64,000 bases of DNA from UBA1240 sp045599185 (GCA_045599185.1 JAZRVO010000016.1:11537-75536), one strand, 5' to 3'; positions 1 to 8,967 are shown, counted from the first letter of the stretch. The notes: generated by a model from the sequence alone, not told the origin. Numbers and translations are program-made.

Positions 1-33
1 ATTAATTTTCGGCAATTCCGGCATTCGGGCAAA

Positions 34-576
34 TCAGCCGTTTGCGCGGTTTGCCTGCTTTATTTTTTGCCAGTCTTCACGTGAAATAACGAAAACTTTT
101 GTAATTTCGTTTACTTCGTCTTCAAATTCGTATGCAAAACGGCAGCCCCACGAAACTGCGGTTCTGGCAGAAGGTTCGTTTGTGTACTTCATGTACGAAA
201 AAATCTGGTTGAACGGCGTGTTTTCAAAAGTCCAGTCGCGTACAGCGGCGGCGGCTTCTCTGGCAAAACCCATTCTCTGTTTGTCAGCGCGAATGTGGTA
301 TCCAATTTCCGGTTTTATAACGCCGCCAATGTTCTGCATCGTAAGTCCGCAGTCGCCAATCATTTCGCCACTTTCTTTAAGGCACACAGCCCACAGACCA
401 AAACCGAATGTTCTGTAACGTTCCACGTTTCTTTCAATCCATTCCCTAACACGTTTTTCATCGAACGAGTACGGATAATGCTGCATGATGCCGGAATCGG
501 CAAGCACCCTGTTAAGCGAGGAAAAATCATCATCATTCATTTCGCGCAGAACCAGCCTTTCTGTTTCAATCGTCAT
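34..576 (-). CDS. GNAT-family N-acetyltransferase (RimJ/RimL-like)
   Basis: 180-residue single-domain protein expected to transfer an acetyl group from acetyl-CoA to an amine or protein N-terminus in the cytoplasm. It opens with the typical RimJ/RimL-type strand (TERLVLREM) and carries the acyl-CoA pyrophosphate-binding loop around residue 100 (QRMGFA, an R/QxxGxA variant), followed by the helix that packs on CoA. The length is normal for the family. The ATG at 576 is preceded by AAAGGAATGATTT, a good ribosome-binding site. It lies 3 bp downstream of the next gene and is probably co-transcribed. The substrate cannot be told from sequence. Confidence 0.85.
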   Translation of the reverse strand: MTIETERLVLREMNDDDFSSLNRVLADSGIMQHYPYSFDEKRVREWIERNVERYRTFGFGLWAVCLKESGEMIGDCGLTMQNIGGVIKPEIGYHIRADKQRMGFAREAAAAVRDWTFENTPFNQIFSYMKYTNEPSARTAVSWGCRFAYEFEDEVNEITKVFVISREDWQKIKQANRANG

Positions 577-579
577 AAA

Positions 580-912
580 TCATTCCTTTATAAAAGTTCT
601 GTCTGTTTCCGGCACACCGGCTTCATCCGAAACGTAGCGTTCAACCTTCATGTGCAAATCGTATTTTTCCCTTAAATTTATAATTGTCTGCATCATTGGC
701 GAACCGTGATGCACGTCAATCGCCTGCTGGTTTTCCCAGCTGTCAATCAGCAGAACCGTGCTTTCATCGTCCATCGGGAAAAAATATTCGTACCGCAGGT
801 TGCCTTTTTCGGCTTTTATTTTTTCTACGGTTCCGCTGGCTTTCATTTCTTCAGCAAATTTTCTTGCATTGCTGCCTTCGCCAGTGTAATAAATGTTTAC
901 TGTTACTGCCAT
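580..912 (-). CDS. ABM-family (antibiotic biosynthesis monooxygenase-like) small protein
   Basis: About 110 residues with a ferredoxin-like alpha/beta pattern. An N-terminal strand (VTVNIYYTGEG) is followed by a helix of the FAEEM type, a strand NLRYEYFFP and a second half ending in LLIDSWENQQAIDVHH, the typical 'W..xxAxxxHxxSP' pattern of ABM/quinol-monooxygenase-like dimers. Members are cofactor-free monooxygenases or stress proteins, and which one applies here is unknown. I chose the ATG at 912 because GGAG sits 5 nt upstream; a GTG at 918 would overlap that site. It is likely co-transcribed with the acetyltransferase that follows it. Confidence 0.75.
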   Translation of the reverse strand: MAVTVNIYYTGEGSNARKFAEEMKASGTVEKIKAEKGNLRYEYFFPMDDESTVLLIDSWENQQAIDVHHGSPMMQTIINLREKYDLHMKVERYVSDEAGVPETDRTFIKE

Positions 913-929
913 AATCACTCCATCATTTT

Positions 930-2624
930 TCAGTTTAGTTTTTGCGGTTTACACTTTGCCTGATTTTCCCCGGTAAGCATTTCAAAAGTAACGCCGTATT
1001 TTTCTGCAATGTCACGGGCAAAAGACTTTCCTTCCGGCGGTGCAACTTCCACCTTAAAGGAACGTTCGCCGTTTTTGGCCTTTACCACGAGTGAAGCCGC
1101 CTTAAACACACATTCACCGTTAATTTCGTCAATGTCAAAGGCAAGCTTGTGCATGTGCGTGTTGTAAATTGTGTAAATGCCTTTTTTTAAAATGGCTTTT
1201 ACAGAATCACGGGCAATGTAATAGCCTTCTTCAAAGGAAGTTGTGGAATATGTTTCGTTAAGTAAAAGCAGGCTTGTTTTGGTTGCGCCGGTGTAAAGCT
1301 GCTTAAAGCGCATGCATTCTTCGCCAAGCCGCCCCAGTTCCATTGTCTTGTCTTCGTCAGCCGGAAAATGGGTAAAAATGCCGTCAACGGGCATGAATTC
1401 AAAAAGTTCGCCTGGCACAAAAAGGCCAGCCTGGGCAAGGCAGAACAGAAGCCCGACCGCCTGGGTTATTGTGGTTTTGCCGCCGCGGTTTGCACCTGTT
1501 AAAATGTAAACAAGGTGTTCGCTGTCAAAAACCAAATCATTGGGCACAATCTGCTGGGCGGTCATTTCCCTGTTGAACGCAGAAAGAAGCTTAAAATTGT
1601 AAATGCCTTTTGCGTTCATTTTTTTGCAGGAAGAATTTGCCGTGCCCGGCAGCGGTTTGCAGAATTTAAAGCCTTTTTCCTGCATTGAACGAATGAAATT
1701 TGCAAAGCGAATGTAAAAAATAAATTCGGGAATAAGGTTCGTTATTTCCGTTATTTCAATGTAGACGTATTTTTTTAAAACCATTTGCAGTTTATGCACG
1801 ATGTTGCCAATAAACATGTTGGCAATTTTATCCATGTAAAAGGTGGCGTTTTCCGTGCGCGGGTCGTTTGCACGTGCCATTGTTTCCAGTCTGGCAACAA
1901 GTTCATCGCTGGCAGAAGTTAAAGAATGATATTTAAAATCGTCGTTCCATTCGGCTTCTTCGTTTATTGTGTCTTTTGCAGCAATTTTTTTTGCAAAGTT
2001 TTCTATTACGTTGGATTTTGTAAAAGGCTTTTTATTGAAAGAAATAAGGCCAATTCCGTTTGCTTCGTATTTTTCGTTAAGGTTTATGCCAATGGTAACG
2101 CTTTGCAGGCTTGACGTAGACGCCTTTAATTCGGAAATGTCTTTTTTCAATTCTTCAAAACCGTTGTTTTCGTACAAATCTTTAATGTGCGTCCGCAGGT
2201 TCTGCATTCCGGCAGATTTCAGTTCAAACTTGCAAAGGTTTTCGTACAATACTTCCACCGACTTAATGTAGTCGCTTATTTCTGCAAGGTTGTGCAAAAG
2301 TTCCCATGCGGAACTGGTTTCTTCAAAACGCCCGGACAAACCGCTGTATTTGCGCTCGTAGTCAATGTGCACTAAAACTTCCATAAGTTTTTCGCACATT
2401 TGCGGATTGCGGTAAATATCTTCAAAAACGTCGCAGCGGTAGGCGGTGTTGTAAGGGTCATCGCTCATTTTTGAAAAAATATTAAGGAAAAGTGTCTGTT
2501 CTTCGTATTTTTCCGTAATGTTTTCGCAGATAAAATCAAGTCCCAAATCGTGAATTGAAATGTCTGAAAGTTTTTTAAAACCGGCTTCGCCATTGGGGTA
2601 AAGCAAACTGAAATTTGTACTCAT
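930..2624 (-). CDS. MutS-family ATPase (lever plus ATPase domains, no mismatch-recognition domain)
   Basis: 564 residues. The C-terminal third is a MutS-type ABC ATPase: Walker A TGANRGGKTT, a Walker B of the form LLLLNE (Asn where most MutS proteins have Asp), the signature-like STTSFEEG, and the switch NTHMHKLA. The N-terminal half is mostly helical and resembles the MutS core/lever. The N-terminal mismatch-binding domain with the Phe-x-Glu motif of MutS1 is absent and there is no Smr domain as in MutS2, so a role in classical mismatch repair is unlikely. It may act on branched DNA or recombination intermediates, which is inference. The ATG is preceded by GGAAA. Confidence 0.82.
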   Translation of the reverse strand: MSTNFSLLYPNGEAGFKKLSDISIHDLGLDFICENITEKYEEQTLFLNIFSKMSDDPYNTAYRCDVFEDIYRNPQMCEKLMEVLVHIDYERKYSGLSGRFEETSSAWELLHNLAEISDYIKSVEVLYENLCKFELKSAGMQNLRTHIKDLYENNGFEELKKDISELKASTSSLQSVTIGINLNEKYEANGIGLISFNKKPFTKSNVIENFAKKIAAKDTINEEAEWNDDFKYHSLTSASDELVARLETMARANDPRTENATFYMDKIANMFIGNIVHKLQMVLKKYVYIEITEITNLIPEFIFYIRFANFIRSMQEKGFKFCKPLPGTANSSCKKMNAKGIYNFKLLSAFNREMTAQQIVPNDLVFDSEHLVYILTGANRGGKTTITQAVGLLFCLAQAGLFVPGELFEFMPVDGIFTHFPADEDKTMELGRLGEECMRFKQLYTGATKTSLLLLNETYSTTSFEEGYYIARDSVKAILKKGIYTIYNTHMHKLAFDIDEINGECVFKAASLVVKAKNGERSFKVEVAPPEGKSFARDIAEKYGVTFEMLTGENQAKCKPQKLN

Positions 2625-2667
2625 GTTTCCATTTTACCACAATTTTACAAAATTGCAGAAATAAACC

Positions 2668-3528
2668 CTATTTCAGAAAGGTTCTGATCATTTCCTTTTC
2701 TTCGCCGGTCATAATGTGCATGTGGCCTCTTCCCTTTATTAAATACGCCGTGCAGTTTGGAATGATTTTTAAGGCGCGGTTAATTACGCCCTTCCCCGGA
2801 AAAAGACAGTCTTTTTCCGCGGCCATAACAAGCACCGGGGCGCGGCACTTTTTTATAAGCCTTGCGCTTACATTGCTTGGCATGGCGGTTTTTACTTTTG
2901 CATAATTTATGCTTAGTTTTGCAGTCTGATAAATGTCTTCCGTTATGTTGCTTTCGGTTACGGCCATTGGCAGCATGGTTTTTCTAAGCCATTCGTCTTT
3001 GCGGGTAAGCCAGTACATAATCATTGGAAACATCATGCTGACGCTGTTAACGGCCGGCGCATTTTTTATTCCGGAAGGAACGTACAGCACCGCTTTTTTA
3101 ATTTTTTCCGGCGCAACGCACATTGTTTTTGCCAGAACGCCTGCACCAAATGAACCGGCACAGCAGCTGATCCGGCTGTACCCTAAACCGTCAATAACTT
3201 CACCAGCCCATTTTCCGTAATCATAGCCTCTGGCTGGCAGGCAGGTTTCTGCACTTTTTCCCGGGTGCCCGATAATATCAGCCGCGTAAATGTGGTAATC
3301 CGCAAACATAAAACTGAAAAACAGAAGGTTGTATGCGCTTGTTGCGTTGCCGCCATGAAAAACCAGCAGCGGTTCGCCATTTAAATTGCCGGTTTCTACA
3401 ATGTGGGTTTTGCCCAAAGAAGTGTCAATCCAAACATCATTATAGCGGCTGTTTATTCTGCCAAGCTGTTCATCGTAAAGTGCAAGTATTTGTTTTTTGC
3501 CCTCTTCCGTTTTGTAAATCGATTTCAC
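2668..3528 (-). CDS. alpha/beta-fold hydrolase
   Basis: 286 residues with an alpha/beta-hydrolase layout. The oxyanion region is VFHGGNA, the nucleophile elbow is AGSFGAG (Ser of GxSxG with Ala first), a likely acid is in AEKDCLF, and the catalytic His is in GRGHMHI close to the C-terminus. There is no signal peptide, so it is cytoplasmic. The start is a GTG at 3528, supported by AAGGAG 8 nt upstream; there is no better ATG. It lies between a DUF1848 protein and a MutS-like ATPase on the same strand. The substrate is unknown; esterases, dehalogenases and C-C hydrolases all use this fold. Confidence 0.85.
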   Translation of the reverse strand: MKSIYKTEEGKKQILALYDEQLGRINSRYNDVWIDTSLGKTHIVETGNLNGEPLLVFHGGNATSAYNLLFFSFMFADYHIYAADIIGHPGKSAETCLPARGYDYGKWAGEVIDGLGYSRISCCAGSFGAGVLAKTMCVAPEKIKKAVLYVPSGIKNAPAVNSVSMMFPMIMYWLTRKDEWLRKTMLPMAVTESNITEDIYQTAKLSINYAKVKTAMPSNVSARLIKKCRAPVLVMAAEKDCLFPGKGVINRALKIIPNCTAYLIKGRGHMHIMTGEEKEMIRTFLK

Positions 3529-3552
3529 TGTTTTACTCCTTCAGCGCGCGCA

Positions 3553-4482
3553 CTAAAACAAAAGCTGCTGCCTGTCTATCCAGCTGGACTGCACCGCGTC
3601 GCGAATTACATCGCCGTTCATAAGGCTGCCCAGCAAAAAAGGCGAATTTGGGTTGTGCTTTTTCATGTTTTCTTTTACCAGTGCGGCATTGGTGTTGGCG
3701 TAGCAATATCTGCACAAATGACCGCAGGTATCGTAAGCGCCAATATCGCTGCCCAAAATGCAGGCACATTCTTTACGCTGGGTTCCGCTGCCTTTGGGCA
3801 CAATCAGCCGGGCGTTAAGCGCGGTTTCAAAGGTTTCCGCCGTCATGCAGCCGGAACAGTCTGCGCCATAAGCGGCAAGTTCTGTACCTTCGGCGCAGGG
3901 TTTTACAACCATGCCGTAATGCCCGGCAATTTTTATGCATTCTTTACCAATTTTCAGCCTGTCTGCCAAGCCCACTGCCCTTGCGGAAGGAAAATTCCTT
4001 TCAACTTTTTTATAAATGTCAATAAAACTTATAACGCAGGTTTTTGTATAGCCTGCAAGGTTTTGCGCCATTTTTTCAAATGTTTCAATGTGCCATTCTG
4101 CGGAATGATTTTCGTCTACAAAAATCGGGTCGTAGCGCCAGCCAATGGAATTCAGCCCAACAATTTCGGAAAGCCGCTTGAAATCTTCCATTATAGTGGT
4201 TTTTTCCGGCACGTTCGGTTCAATGTCTTTTCCGTAGGGCGTAATGGTTACAAACCAGTATTGCCCATAAGGTTTCAGCAGTTTCATGCGCGGCAGCATT
4301 GGCGCCGGGTTTTTGGTGCAGAAAGCTATTAAATCTACCACGTCCGGCGAAAGCCGGAATTTTGTAACGGACTGAGGACTGTAAGGATTGCGCACAAGAA
4401 CAAAACCGGCCTTAAGCCGGTTTGCAAACCACCGGGAATAAAATGCCGGTATGTCCGTTCTGTTGCCGGTGTGAATTATCAT
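3553..4482 (-). CDS. DUF1848 protein, Cys-cluster (radical-SAM-like) domain
   Basis: 309 residues matching the DUF1848 family. The N-terminus has the family pattern TDIPAFYSRWF...LVRNP, then DLIAFCTKNP. The C-terminal part is Cys-rich: CSGC near residue 213 and CGHLCRYCYAN, a CxxxCxxC arrangement as in radical-SAM [4Fe-4S] sites, but placed near the C-terminus rather than the N-terminus. Members are thought to be radical-SAM-related and no reaction is established. No strong ribosome-binding site is visible before the ATG. It is probably read in a run with the MATE transporter upstream. Confidence 0.82.
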   Translation of the reverse strand: MIIHTGNRTDIPAFYSRWFANRLKAGFVLVRNPYSPQSVTKFRLSPDVVDLIAFCTKNPAPMLPRMKLLKPYGQYWFVTITPYGKDIEPNVPEKTTIMEDFKRLSEIVGLNSIGWRYDPIFVDENHSAEWHIETFEKMAQNLAGYTKTCVISFIDIYKKVERNFPSARAVGLADRLKIGKECIKIAGHYGMVVKPCAEGTELAAYGADCSGCMTAETFETALNARLIVPKGSGTQRKECACILGSDIGAYDTCGHLCRYCYANTNAALVKENMKKHNPNSPFLLGSLMNGDVIRDAVQSSWIDRQQLLF

Positions 4483-4495
4483 TTTCGCTTAACGC

Positions 4496-5830
4496 TTAAA
4501 AATGCTTCTTTTTATACCACACGTACCTTAACCATGCGGTAAAGCCGCTCATAAACCATACAATTCCTACAGACCACCAAATTCCCCAAAGGCCGATGAC
4601 CGCAATTGAAGTAAGGGCAACGGGAACAAAAAAACGGCCGATTACTTCAATTATTCCGTTAAGCAGGGCAAAAAAAGCGTCGCCCACACCGTTAAGCACG
4701 CCGCGCACAACGTAAATAATACCAAGGAATATGTAGAACAGACAGGTAATTTTCAGCGCCATTGCACCCATTTCAATTACTGCCGGATCTTTTACAAAAA
4801 TGCTTGTAATCGGTGCACCCCAAAACATCATAACCGGGACCATGACGGCGGTAAAACCGGACATAAGCAGCAAAGCCTTTTTATAGCCCTTTATAACCCG
4901 GTCAAATTTCTTTGCACCATAATTCTGCCCCGTATAGGTAGAAAGCGCCGTACCAATTGTCTGGTATGGCTGGTGAATAACCTGTTCAATTCGGCTGGTA
5001 GCAGTAAAAGCCGCAATGGCATCTGCGCCAAAAGTGTTTACAACACGCTGCAATGCCATGCACGATATTGCAATTAAAGAAAACTGCAACGAAAGCGGCA
5101 CGCCAATCCGTACTACGTTCCATGCAATGTGCCGGTCAAATGCAAGTTCGCTTTTATTAAACCTAAAGTAAGAATTGAACTTAAAAGCGTACCACAGGCA
5201 CACTGCCCCGGAAACAAACTGGGAAATAAGCGTTGCAAATGCCGCGCCAAACACGCCCCAGTGAAAGAAAAACACAAATACAAAATCCAGAATGGTGTTT
5301 ACAATGCAGGAAAAAATTAAAAAATATAAAGGCGTTTTGGAATCGCCCAGTGCGCGAAGCATGGCAGCCACGTAATTGTAAAGCGAAACAAAGGCAAGGC
5401 CTACGCACATTATCTTCATGTAAAGCACAGCTTCCGGCAGAACGTTTTCAGGCGTTTCCAAAAGCAGAAGCAGCGGCTTTGTTAAAATAAAAGCCAAAGT
5501 GCCCACTACAATGGGAAAAATAACCATAATGTAGGCAACGTTTACAAGGCACTTTTTTACAAGCGTCGTATCGTCTTTTCCAAAATACTGGGAAGTTATG
5601 ATTCCGCCGCCAGAACCGATTCCGTTGCACAACGCAAAAAAGAAAAAAGTAATGGAACCCGTTGCACCAATGGCTGCAAGGGCATTTTTACCAATCAGCT
5701 GGCCAACAATTACGGAATCTACCACGTTGTAAAGCTGCTGAAAAATATTACCAATCATCATCGGTACGGCAAACACAACCAGCAGCCTTACCGGGTTGCC
5801 TTCCGTCATTTTTAAAACATTGTCTTTCAC
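4496..5830 (-). CDS. MATE-family multidrug efflux transporter
   Basis: Integral membrane protein of about 444 residues with twelve hydrophobic segments in two homologous halves. It starts with the typical 'P..L...A.PMMIGNIFQQLYNVVDS' region, includes a GATGS loop, and keeps the second-half repeat IGVPLSLQF. MATE proteins export cationic drugs or metabolites using Na+ or H+ gradients across the inner membrane. I prefer the GTG start at 5830, because GGAG lies 8 nt before it and translation then begins VKDNVLKMTEGNPVR as in homologues. Upstream in-frame ATG (5851) and TTG (5878) codons lack a site. It follows the MalY-type gene by about 50 bp. Confidence 0.88.
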   Translation of the reverse strand: MKDNVLKMTEGNPVRLLVVFAVPMMIGNIFQQLYNVVDSVIVGQLIGKNALAAIGATGSITFFFFALCNGIGSGGGIITSQYFGKDDTTLVKKCLVNVAYIMVIFPIVVGTLAFILTKPLLLLLETPENVLPEAVLYMKIMCVGLAFVSLYNYVAAMLRALGDSKTPLYFLIFSCIVNTILDFVFVFFFHWGVFGAAFATLISQFVSGAVCLWYAFKFNSYFRFNKSELAFDRHIAWNVVRIGVPLSLQFSLIAISCMALQRVVNTFGADAIAAFTATSRIEQVIHQPYQTIGTALSTYTGQNYGAKKFDRVIKGYKKALLLMSGFTAVMVPVMMFWGAPITSIFVKDPAVIEMGAMALKITCLFYIFLGIIYVVRGVLNGVGDAFFALLNGIIEVIGRFFVPVALTSIAVIGLWGIWWSVGIVWFMSGFTAWLRYVWYKKKHF

Positions 5831-5887
5831 TTTTAATTCTCCGCCTGCCATAAAGGGCAGCCTGAAATTGAACCCCAAACAGGGCTT

Positions 5888-7048
5888 TTAACATTTGCAG
5901 AATGATTTCATGCGTTCAAGGGCGTCCATAAGAACGGCTTTGGGGCATGCAAGATTTATCCGCACAAAATTTTCCCCGGTTGTACCGTACTGACTGCCGC
6001 CGCTTATAAAAACGCCGGTTTTTGCGCGCAGCTTTTGCGCAAACTCGTCGCCGGTCATACCGGTTTTGCCAACATCAACCCACATCAAATATGTTGCTTC
6101 GGCTTTTACAGCTTTAAGCTGCGGCATGTTTTTACCAATAAAATCTTCTGCAATCTTTCTGTTTTCCCAAAGATACCCGTTCAGCTCGTTCAGCCAGTCT
6201 TCGCCACTGGTAAAAGCCGCAATCGTTGCATCCATTGCAAATGCATTGGGTTCAGCAACTTCGTCGGTGTTAAGGGCGCGCCAAACCTTGTGCCTAAGCG
6301 AAGGATTGTAAACAGCCACAGCCGCAGAATGAATACCGGCGATGTTGAAGCATTTGGTAGGCGCAATGCACGCAACAGAAATTTCCCGGCACGTTTGCGA
6401 AGCGGACGCAAAAGGAATGTAGGATTTTGAAGGTTCAGTTATGTCGCAGTGAATTTCATCGGAAATAACAGTAACATTGTACTTTTTGCAAAGTTCGCCC
6501 ACTTTTTGCAGTTCTTCCTTCGTCCATATTTTGCCGCAAGGGTTGTGCGGATTGCACAGAATCATAAGGCTTACCTGAGGATCGGACAAATCCTTTTCAA
6601 GGCGCGAAAAATTCATGGAATATTCGCACTTTTCTTCGTCATAATCCAAAGGGCTTTCCAAAACATATCTGCCGTTATTTACAATTGAATTGTAGAAAAT
6701 GTTGTAAACCGGCGGCTGAATCAGAACTTTTTCAGCCGGGCTTGTCAGTTTTCGCACGCAGGTAGAAAGCGCCGGAACAACGCCGGTGCAGAAAACCAGC
6801 CAGTCCCGTTCAATTTTCCAGTCGTGGCGCTTTTTCCACCAGCCGGAATAGGCATCAGCCCATTCATCCGGAATATCCGAATAGCCGAACACCCCGTGTT
6901 CCGCCCGTTTTGCAATAGCTTCCTTTATGCAGGGCGCGGTTTCAAAATCCATGTCTGCCACCCACAGCGGCAGTTCGTTTTCGGCAACGTTCCATTTGTA
7001 GGAATTGGTATTTCTTCTGTTAACTGTTTTGTCAAAATCGTATTTCAT
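5888..7048 (-). CDS. MalY/PatB-family PLP-dependent C-S lyase/aminotransferase
   Basis: 386-residue fold-type I PLP enzyme of the MalY/PatB family. The N-terminus has the family pattern ANTNSYKWN-like RRNTNSYKW and LPLWVADMDF. The PLP region includes LCNPHNPCGKIW and VISDEIHCDI, and the Schiff-base lysine is in APTKCFNIAG. These enzymes cleave cystathionine or other cysteine-S-conjugates to pyruvate, ammonia and a thiol. It lies 7 bp downstream of the DUF3737 gene, a pairing I regard as typical in Firmicutes-type genomes, and is probably in one operon with it and the MATE exporter. The exact substrate is not determinable. Confidence 0.88.
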   Translation of the reverse strand: MKYDFDKTVNRRNTNSYKWNVAENELPLWVADMDFETAPCIKEAIAKRAEHGVFGYSDIPDEWADAYSGWWKKRHDWKIERDWLVFCTGVVPALSTCVRKLTSPAEKVLIQPPVYNIFYNSIVNNGRYVLESPLDYDEEKCEYSMNFSRLEKDLSDPQVSLMILCNPHNPCGKIWTKEELQKVGELCKKYNVTVISDEIHCDITEPSKSYIPFASASQTCREISVACIAPTKCFNIAGIHSAAVAVYNPSLRHKVWRALNTDEVAEPNAFAMDATIAAFTSGEDWLNELNGYLWENRKIAEDFIGKNMPQLKAVKAEATYLMWVDVGKTGMTGDEFAQKLRAKTGVFISGGSQYGTTGENFVRINLACPKAVLMDALERMKSFCKC

Positions 7049-7055
7049 TTTTCAG

Positions 7056-7943
7056 TCAGTTCCGGTTTTCGTTTTCGTTCGGGTCTTTGCAAAGTGTTTC
7101 CCCAATACTGGCACATTCAATTTTTGTAAGGCCCGGATTGCATCTTGAAGGATTGAGGATAAGAGTTCCAATTTCCTTTGCCGTAATTTTGCCGGAAAGG
7201 GGATTTTTTACGCTTTCAATTTTACTGTTTACGGTTGCATTAATGTTTGAACAGTATTCAAAGGCAAGGTCTGTGTTTACAAGCGTGCAGTTTTCCAGCA
7301 CAAGGCCGTCAATGTAGCAAAGCCCCTGATTGCTTTCGATTACACAGTTTACAAAACGCAGGTTTTTGGAATACCAGCCAAGATATTCTCCAACAATGTG
7401 CGAATCATAAACCGTTACGTTTTCGCAGTTCCAGAAGGCATCTTTGGAATTAAGCCGTGAATTATGAATTTCAATGTCTTTTCCGCCGTCAAGGAAATAG
7501 TTTCCGTCCAGCGTAAAGTCTTCTGCGTAGAATTTTTCAGAATTCATAGCAAAATAGTCGCCGGTGGCCTTTACTTTTTTAATTGAAATGTCAGAACAAG
7601 TCCACAATGTTTCGGCCGCATTTTCAAATACAACGTTTTCAAGCTTTATGCCGGAACTTCTTCTGAATTCTTTTGGCGCAATAATGCGCGAATTTTTGAT
7701 TGACATGTTTTTTACGTACCAAAGCCCGGATTTTCCGAGTTCGTAAAAGGTTGTGTTTTCAACCTGCACGTTTTCCGTGTTCCACAAAGGGTATTTGTAT
7801 TCAAATTTTGAATCTTTAATGGAAATGTTTTTGGCGTGTTTAAGCGGCGATTCACCGTCTTTAAAGGTTGAAGCAGCGTATTCTTTTCCGTCTGCAAAAT
7901 ATTCTGCACGTTCGCCTGTAAGTGTTTCGTTTTCTATTTTCAT
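7056..7943 (-). CDS. DUF3737 right-handed beta-helix protein
   Basis: 295 residues. From residue 25 onward it is built of short repeated strand units (ISIKDSKF, VQVENTTF, MSIKNSRI, IKLENVVF and so on), the pattern of a parallel beta-helix. The length and the opening (ENETLTGERA) fit DUF3737. No signal peptide is visible, so it is probably cytosolic. The start ATG has GGAGGATTAGA before it. Function is unknown. It is the first gene of a likely operon with a MalY/PatB lyase and a MATE exporter, so a role tied to cysteine conjugates is possible but unproven. Confidence 0.82.
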   Translation of the reverse strand: MKIENETLTGERAEYFADGKEYAASTFKDGESPLKHAKNISIKDSKFEYKYPLWNTENVQVENTTFYELGKSGLWYVKNMSIKNSRIIAPKEFRRSSGIKLENVVFENAAETLWTCSDISIKKVKATGDYFAMNSEKFYAEDFTLDGNYFLDGGKDIEIHNSRLNSKDAFWNCENVTVYDSHIVGEYLGWYSKNLRFVNCVIESNQGLCYIDGLVLENCTLVNTDLAFEYCSNINATVNSKIESVKNPLSGKITAKEIGTLILNPSRCNPGLTKIECASIGETLCKDPNENENRN

Positions 7944-8044
7944 TCTAATCCTCCAAAAGCTGTATAAAAATAAAACAAAAGCGGTGCTTAAAGCCTGTGC
8001 CTTTGCCGCGGTTTTGCAAAAATCGCAATAAAAACCCTATTCTC

Positions 8045-8072
8045 ATTGTATCACCTAAGGCAAAATTACTGT
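8045..8072 (-). promoter_or_regulatory. Candidate extended -10 promoter for the DUF3737 operon
   Basis: On the minus strand the sequence reads TGATACAAT, with TG-N directly before TACAAT (8050 to 8045), an extended -10 element about 100 nt before the DUF3737 start. A weak AACAGT lies near the -35 distance. No other promoter-like sequence is obvious between here and the gene. Confidence 0.35.
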
Positions 8073-8239
8073 TATTGCCAGCCGCATATTTTACAAAATG
8101 AACGAACCCAAACGCAAGGGCGCAAAAGCCTGCACCGGTGCGCCGTTTAATACGCCGGGTTGTTTCATCCGCGCCAGCCGGAATTATTCCGGGCTTTTTT
8201 ATTGTGGCGCAAACAATTGCGGAAAAATGCGCGCGCATT
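8051..8239. other. Intergenic stretch with one hairpin
   Basis: No gene is supportable here. Around 8176-8200 there is a GC stem (GCCGGAA/TTCCGGGC) followed by six T on the plus strand. It looks like an intrinsic terminator, but no plus-strand gene lies upstream of it. The minus-strand side should carry the promoter of the DUF3737 operon. Confidence 0.4.
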
Positions 8240-8503
8240 TTATCTTGCAGCTGCGTAGCTTTCAATTGCCCAGGCTTTGTCTGCAAGTTTTTTGTGCTGT
8301 CCGCAGTGCTGGCAGTAAGCCCCTTCCATAAGCGATAAGGCCACGCCGCAGGAAGAACAGCGCAAAAACGACGGTGCGCACACGGCCTGGGTTTTGCAGT
8401 TTTCATTTTTTACAAACAGAATTTCAAGTTCTTCCGTTCTGCGGTAAACGGCTGAATTTTTTTCGCAAAGCCATTCTACAAATCTGCGCTGCCTCTTACC
8501 GGG
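8240..8503 (-). pseudogene. Zinc-ribbon segment without its own start (probable frameshifted tail of the upstream gene)
   Basis: An 87-codon open frame reads RFVEWLCEKNSAVY...RTEELEIL...LRCSSCG...GAYCQHCGQHKK and stops at 8240. The two CxxC pairs (CSSC and CQHC) form a convincing zinc ribbon. The frame opens after a stop at 8504-8506 and has no ATG, GTG or TTG until deep inside the ribbon. It overlaps the end of the flavin-binding gene in another frame. One base lost near 8480-8505 would explain it: the combined gene would encode an oxidase-like domain with a C-terminal zinc ribbon. Alternatives are -1 frameshifting or an assembly error. Confidence 0.5.
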
Positions 8504-8967
8504 TTAACTTTTGCAGTCAGTTCAATTACTGAAAGTTTGGCAACGGCTGTTCTCTCCACTGCGTCCCGGTTGTAGTCAAAGTTTCGGGTTTCTTCGTAAC
8601 GCGCCATTATGATGCGGTCAATGGCGTGCTGTTTTTCTTCGCCCTGCAAAAATTCTGCCTTGCATTTGCCCATTACGCTTTTGTAGCGCATGGTTACGTC
8701 TTTTTTTTCTGTAATGCAGTCCATTTCAAGCGGTATGTCCATTTCAAATGAACAGTACGGGTTTTTGCACAGCATTTCGTACTTTTTGCCGGCCATTGCG
8801 CCGTGAATGTAAAAGCAAATCTGATTTTTTTCTGCCGTATATGCAAAGTTTACCGGCACAATGTACGGAAAATCTCCGTCGGCAAGGCCAAGCCTTAGTA
8901 TGCTGCACTGGTCTATAATTCCGGCAATTGTTTCAAAATCAGTTACTTCCCTGTCTTTTCTTCTCAT
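8476..8967 (-). CDS. Pyridoxamine 5'-phosphate oxidase-family FMN-binding protein (possibly truncated by a frameshift)
   Basis: About 163 residues of the split-barrel flavin-binding family. The N-terminus MRRKDREVTD...ILRLGLADGDFPYIVPVNF is typical of the small NimA/PNPOx-like group. Later motifs are FYIHGAMAGKKYEML, DCITEKKDVTMRYKSVMG and an EETRNFDYN segment. I start it at the ATG at 8967, which has AGAAGG 5 nt upstream; the open frame extends further but without homologous-looking residues. The protein ends soon after ELTAKV, where homologues often continue with a basic tail; such a tail (GKRQRR) is present in the next frame, followed by a zinc ribbon. Substrate is unknown. Confidence 0.8.
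   Translation of the reverse strand: MRRKDREVTDFETIAGIIDQCSILRLGLADGDFPYIVPVNFAYTAEKNQICFYIHGAMAGKKYEMLCKNPYCSFEMDIPLEMDCITEKKDVTMRYKSVMGKCKAEFLQGEEKQHAIDRIIMARYEETRNFDYNRDAVERTAVAKLSVIELTAKVNPVRGSADL

Noticed and set aside
3403..4332. 309-codon plus-strand open frame
   Set aside because: It is antisense to the well-supported DUF1848 gene, has no ribosome-binding site and reads as Phe/His/Cys-rich nonsense.
8176..8200. Plus-strand intrinsic terminator
   Set aside because: The stem has a bulge and there is no plus-strand gene upstream to terminate; mentioned only in the intergenic entry.
7945..8406. 153-codon minus-strand frame next to DUF3737
   Set aside because: It overlaps the zinc-ribbon frame, which has much clearer protein character (two CxxC pairs), and lacks a ribosome-binding site.
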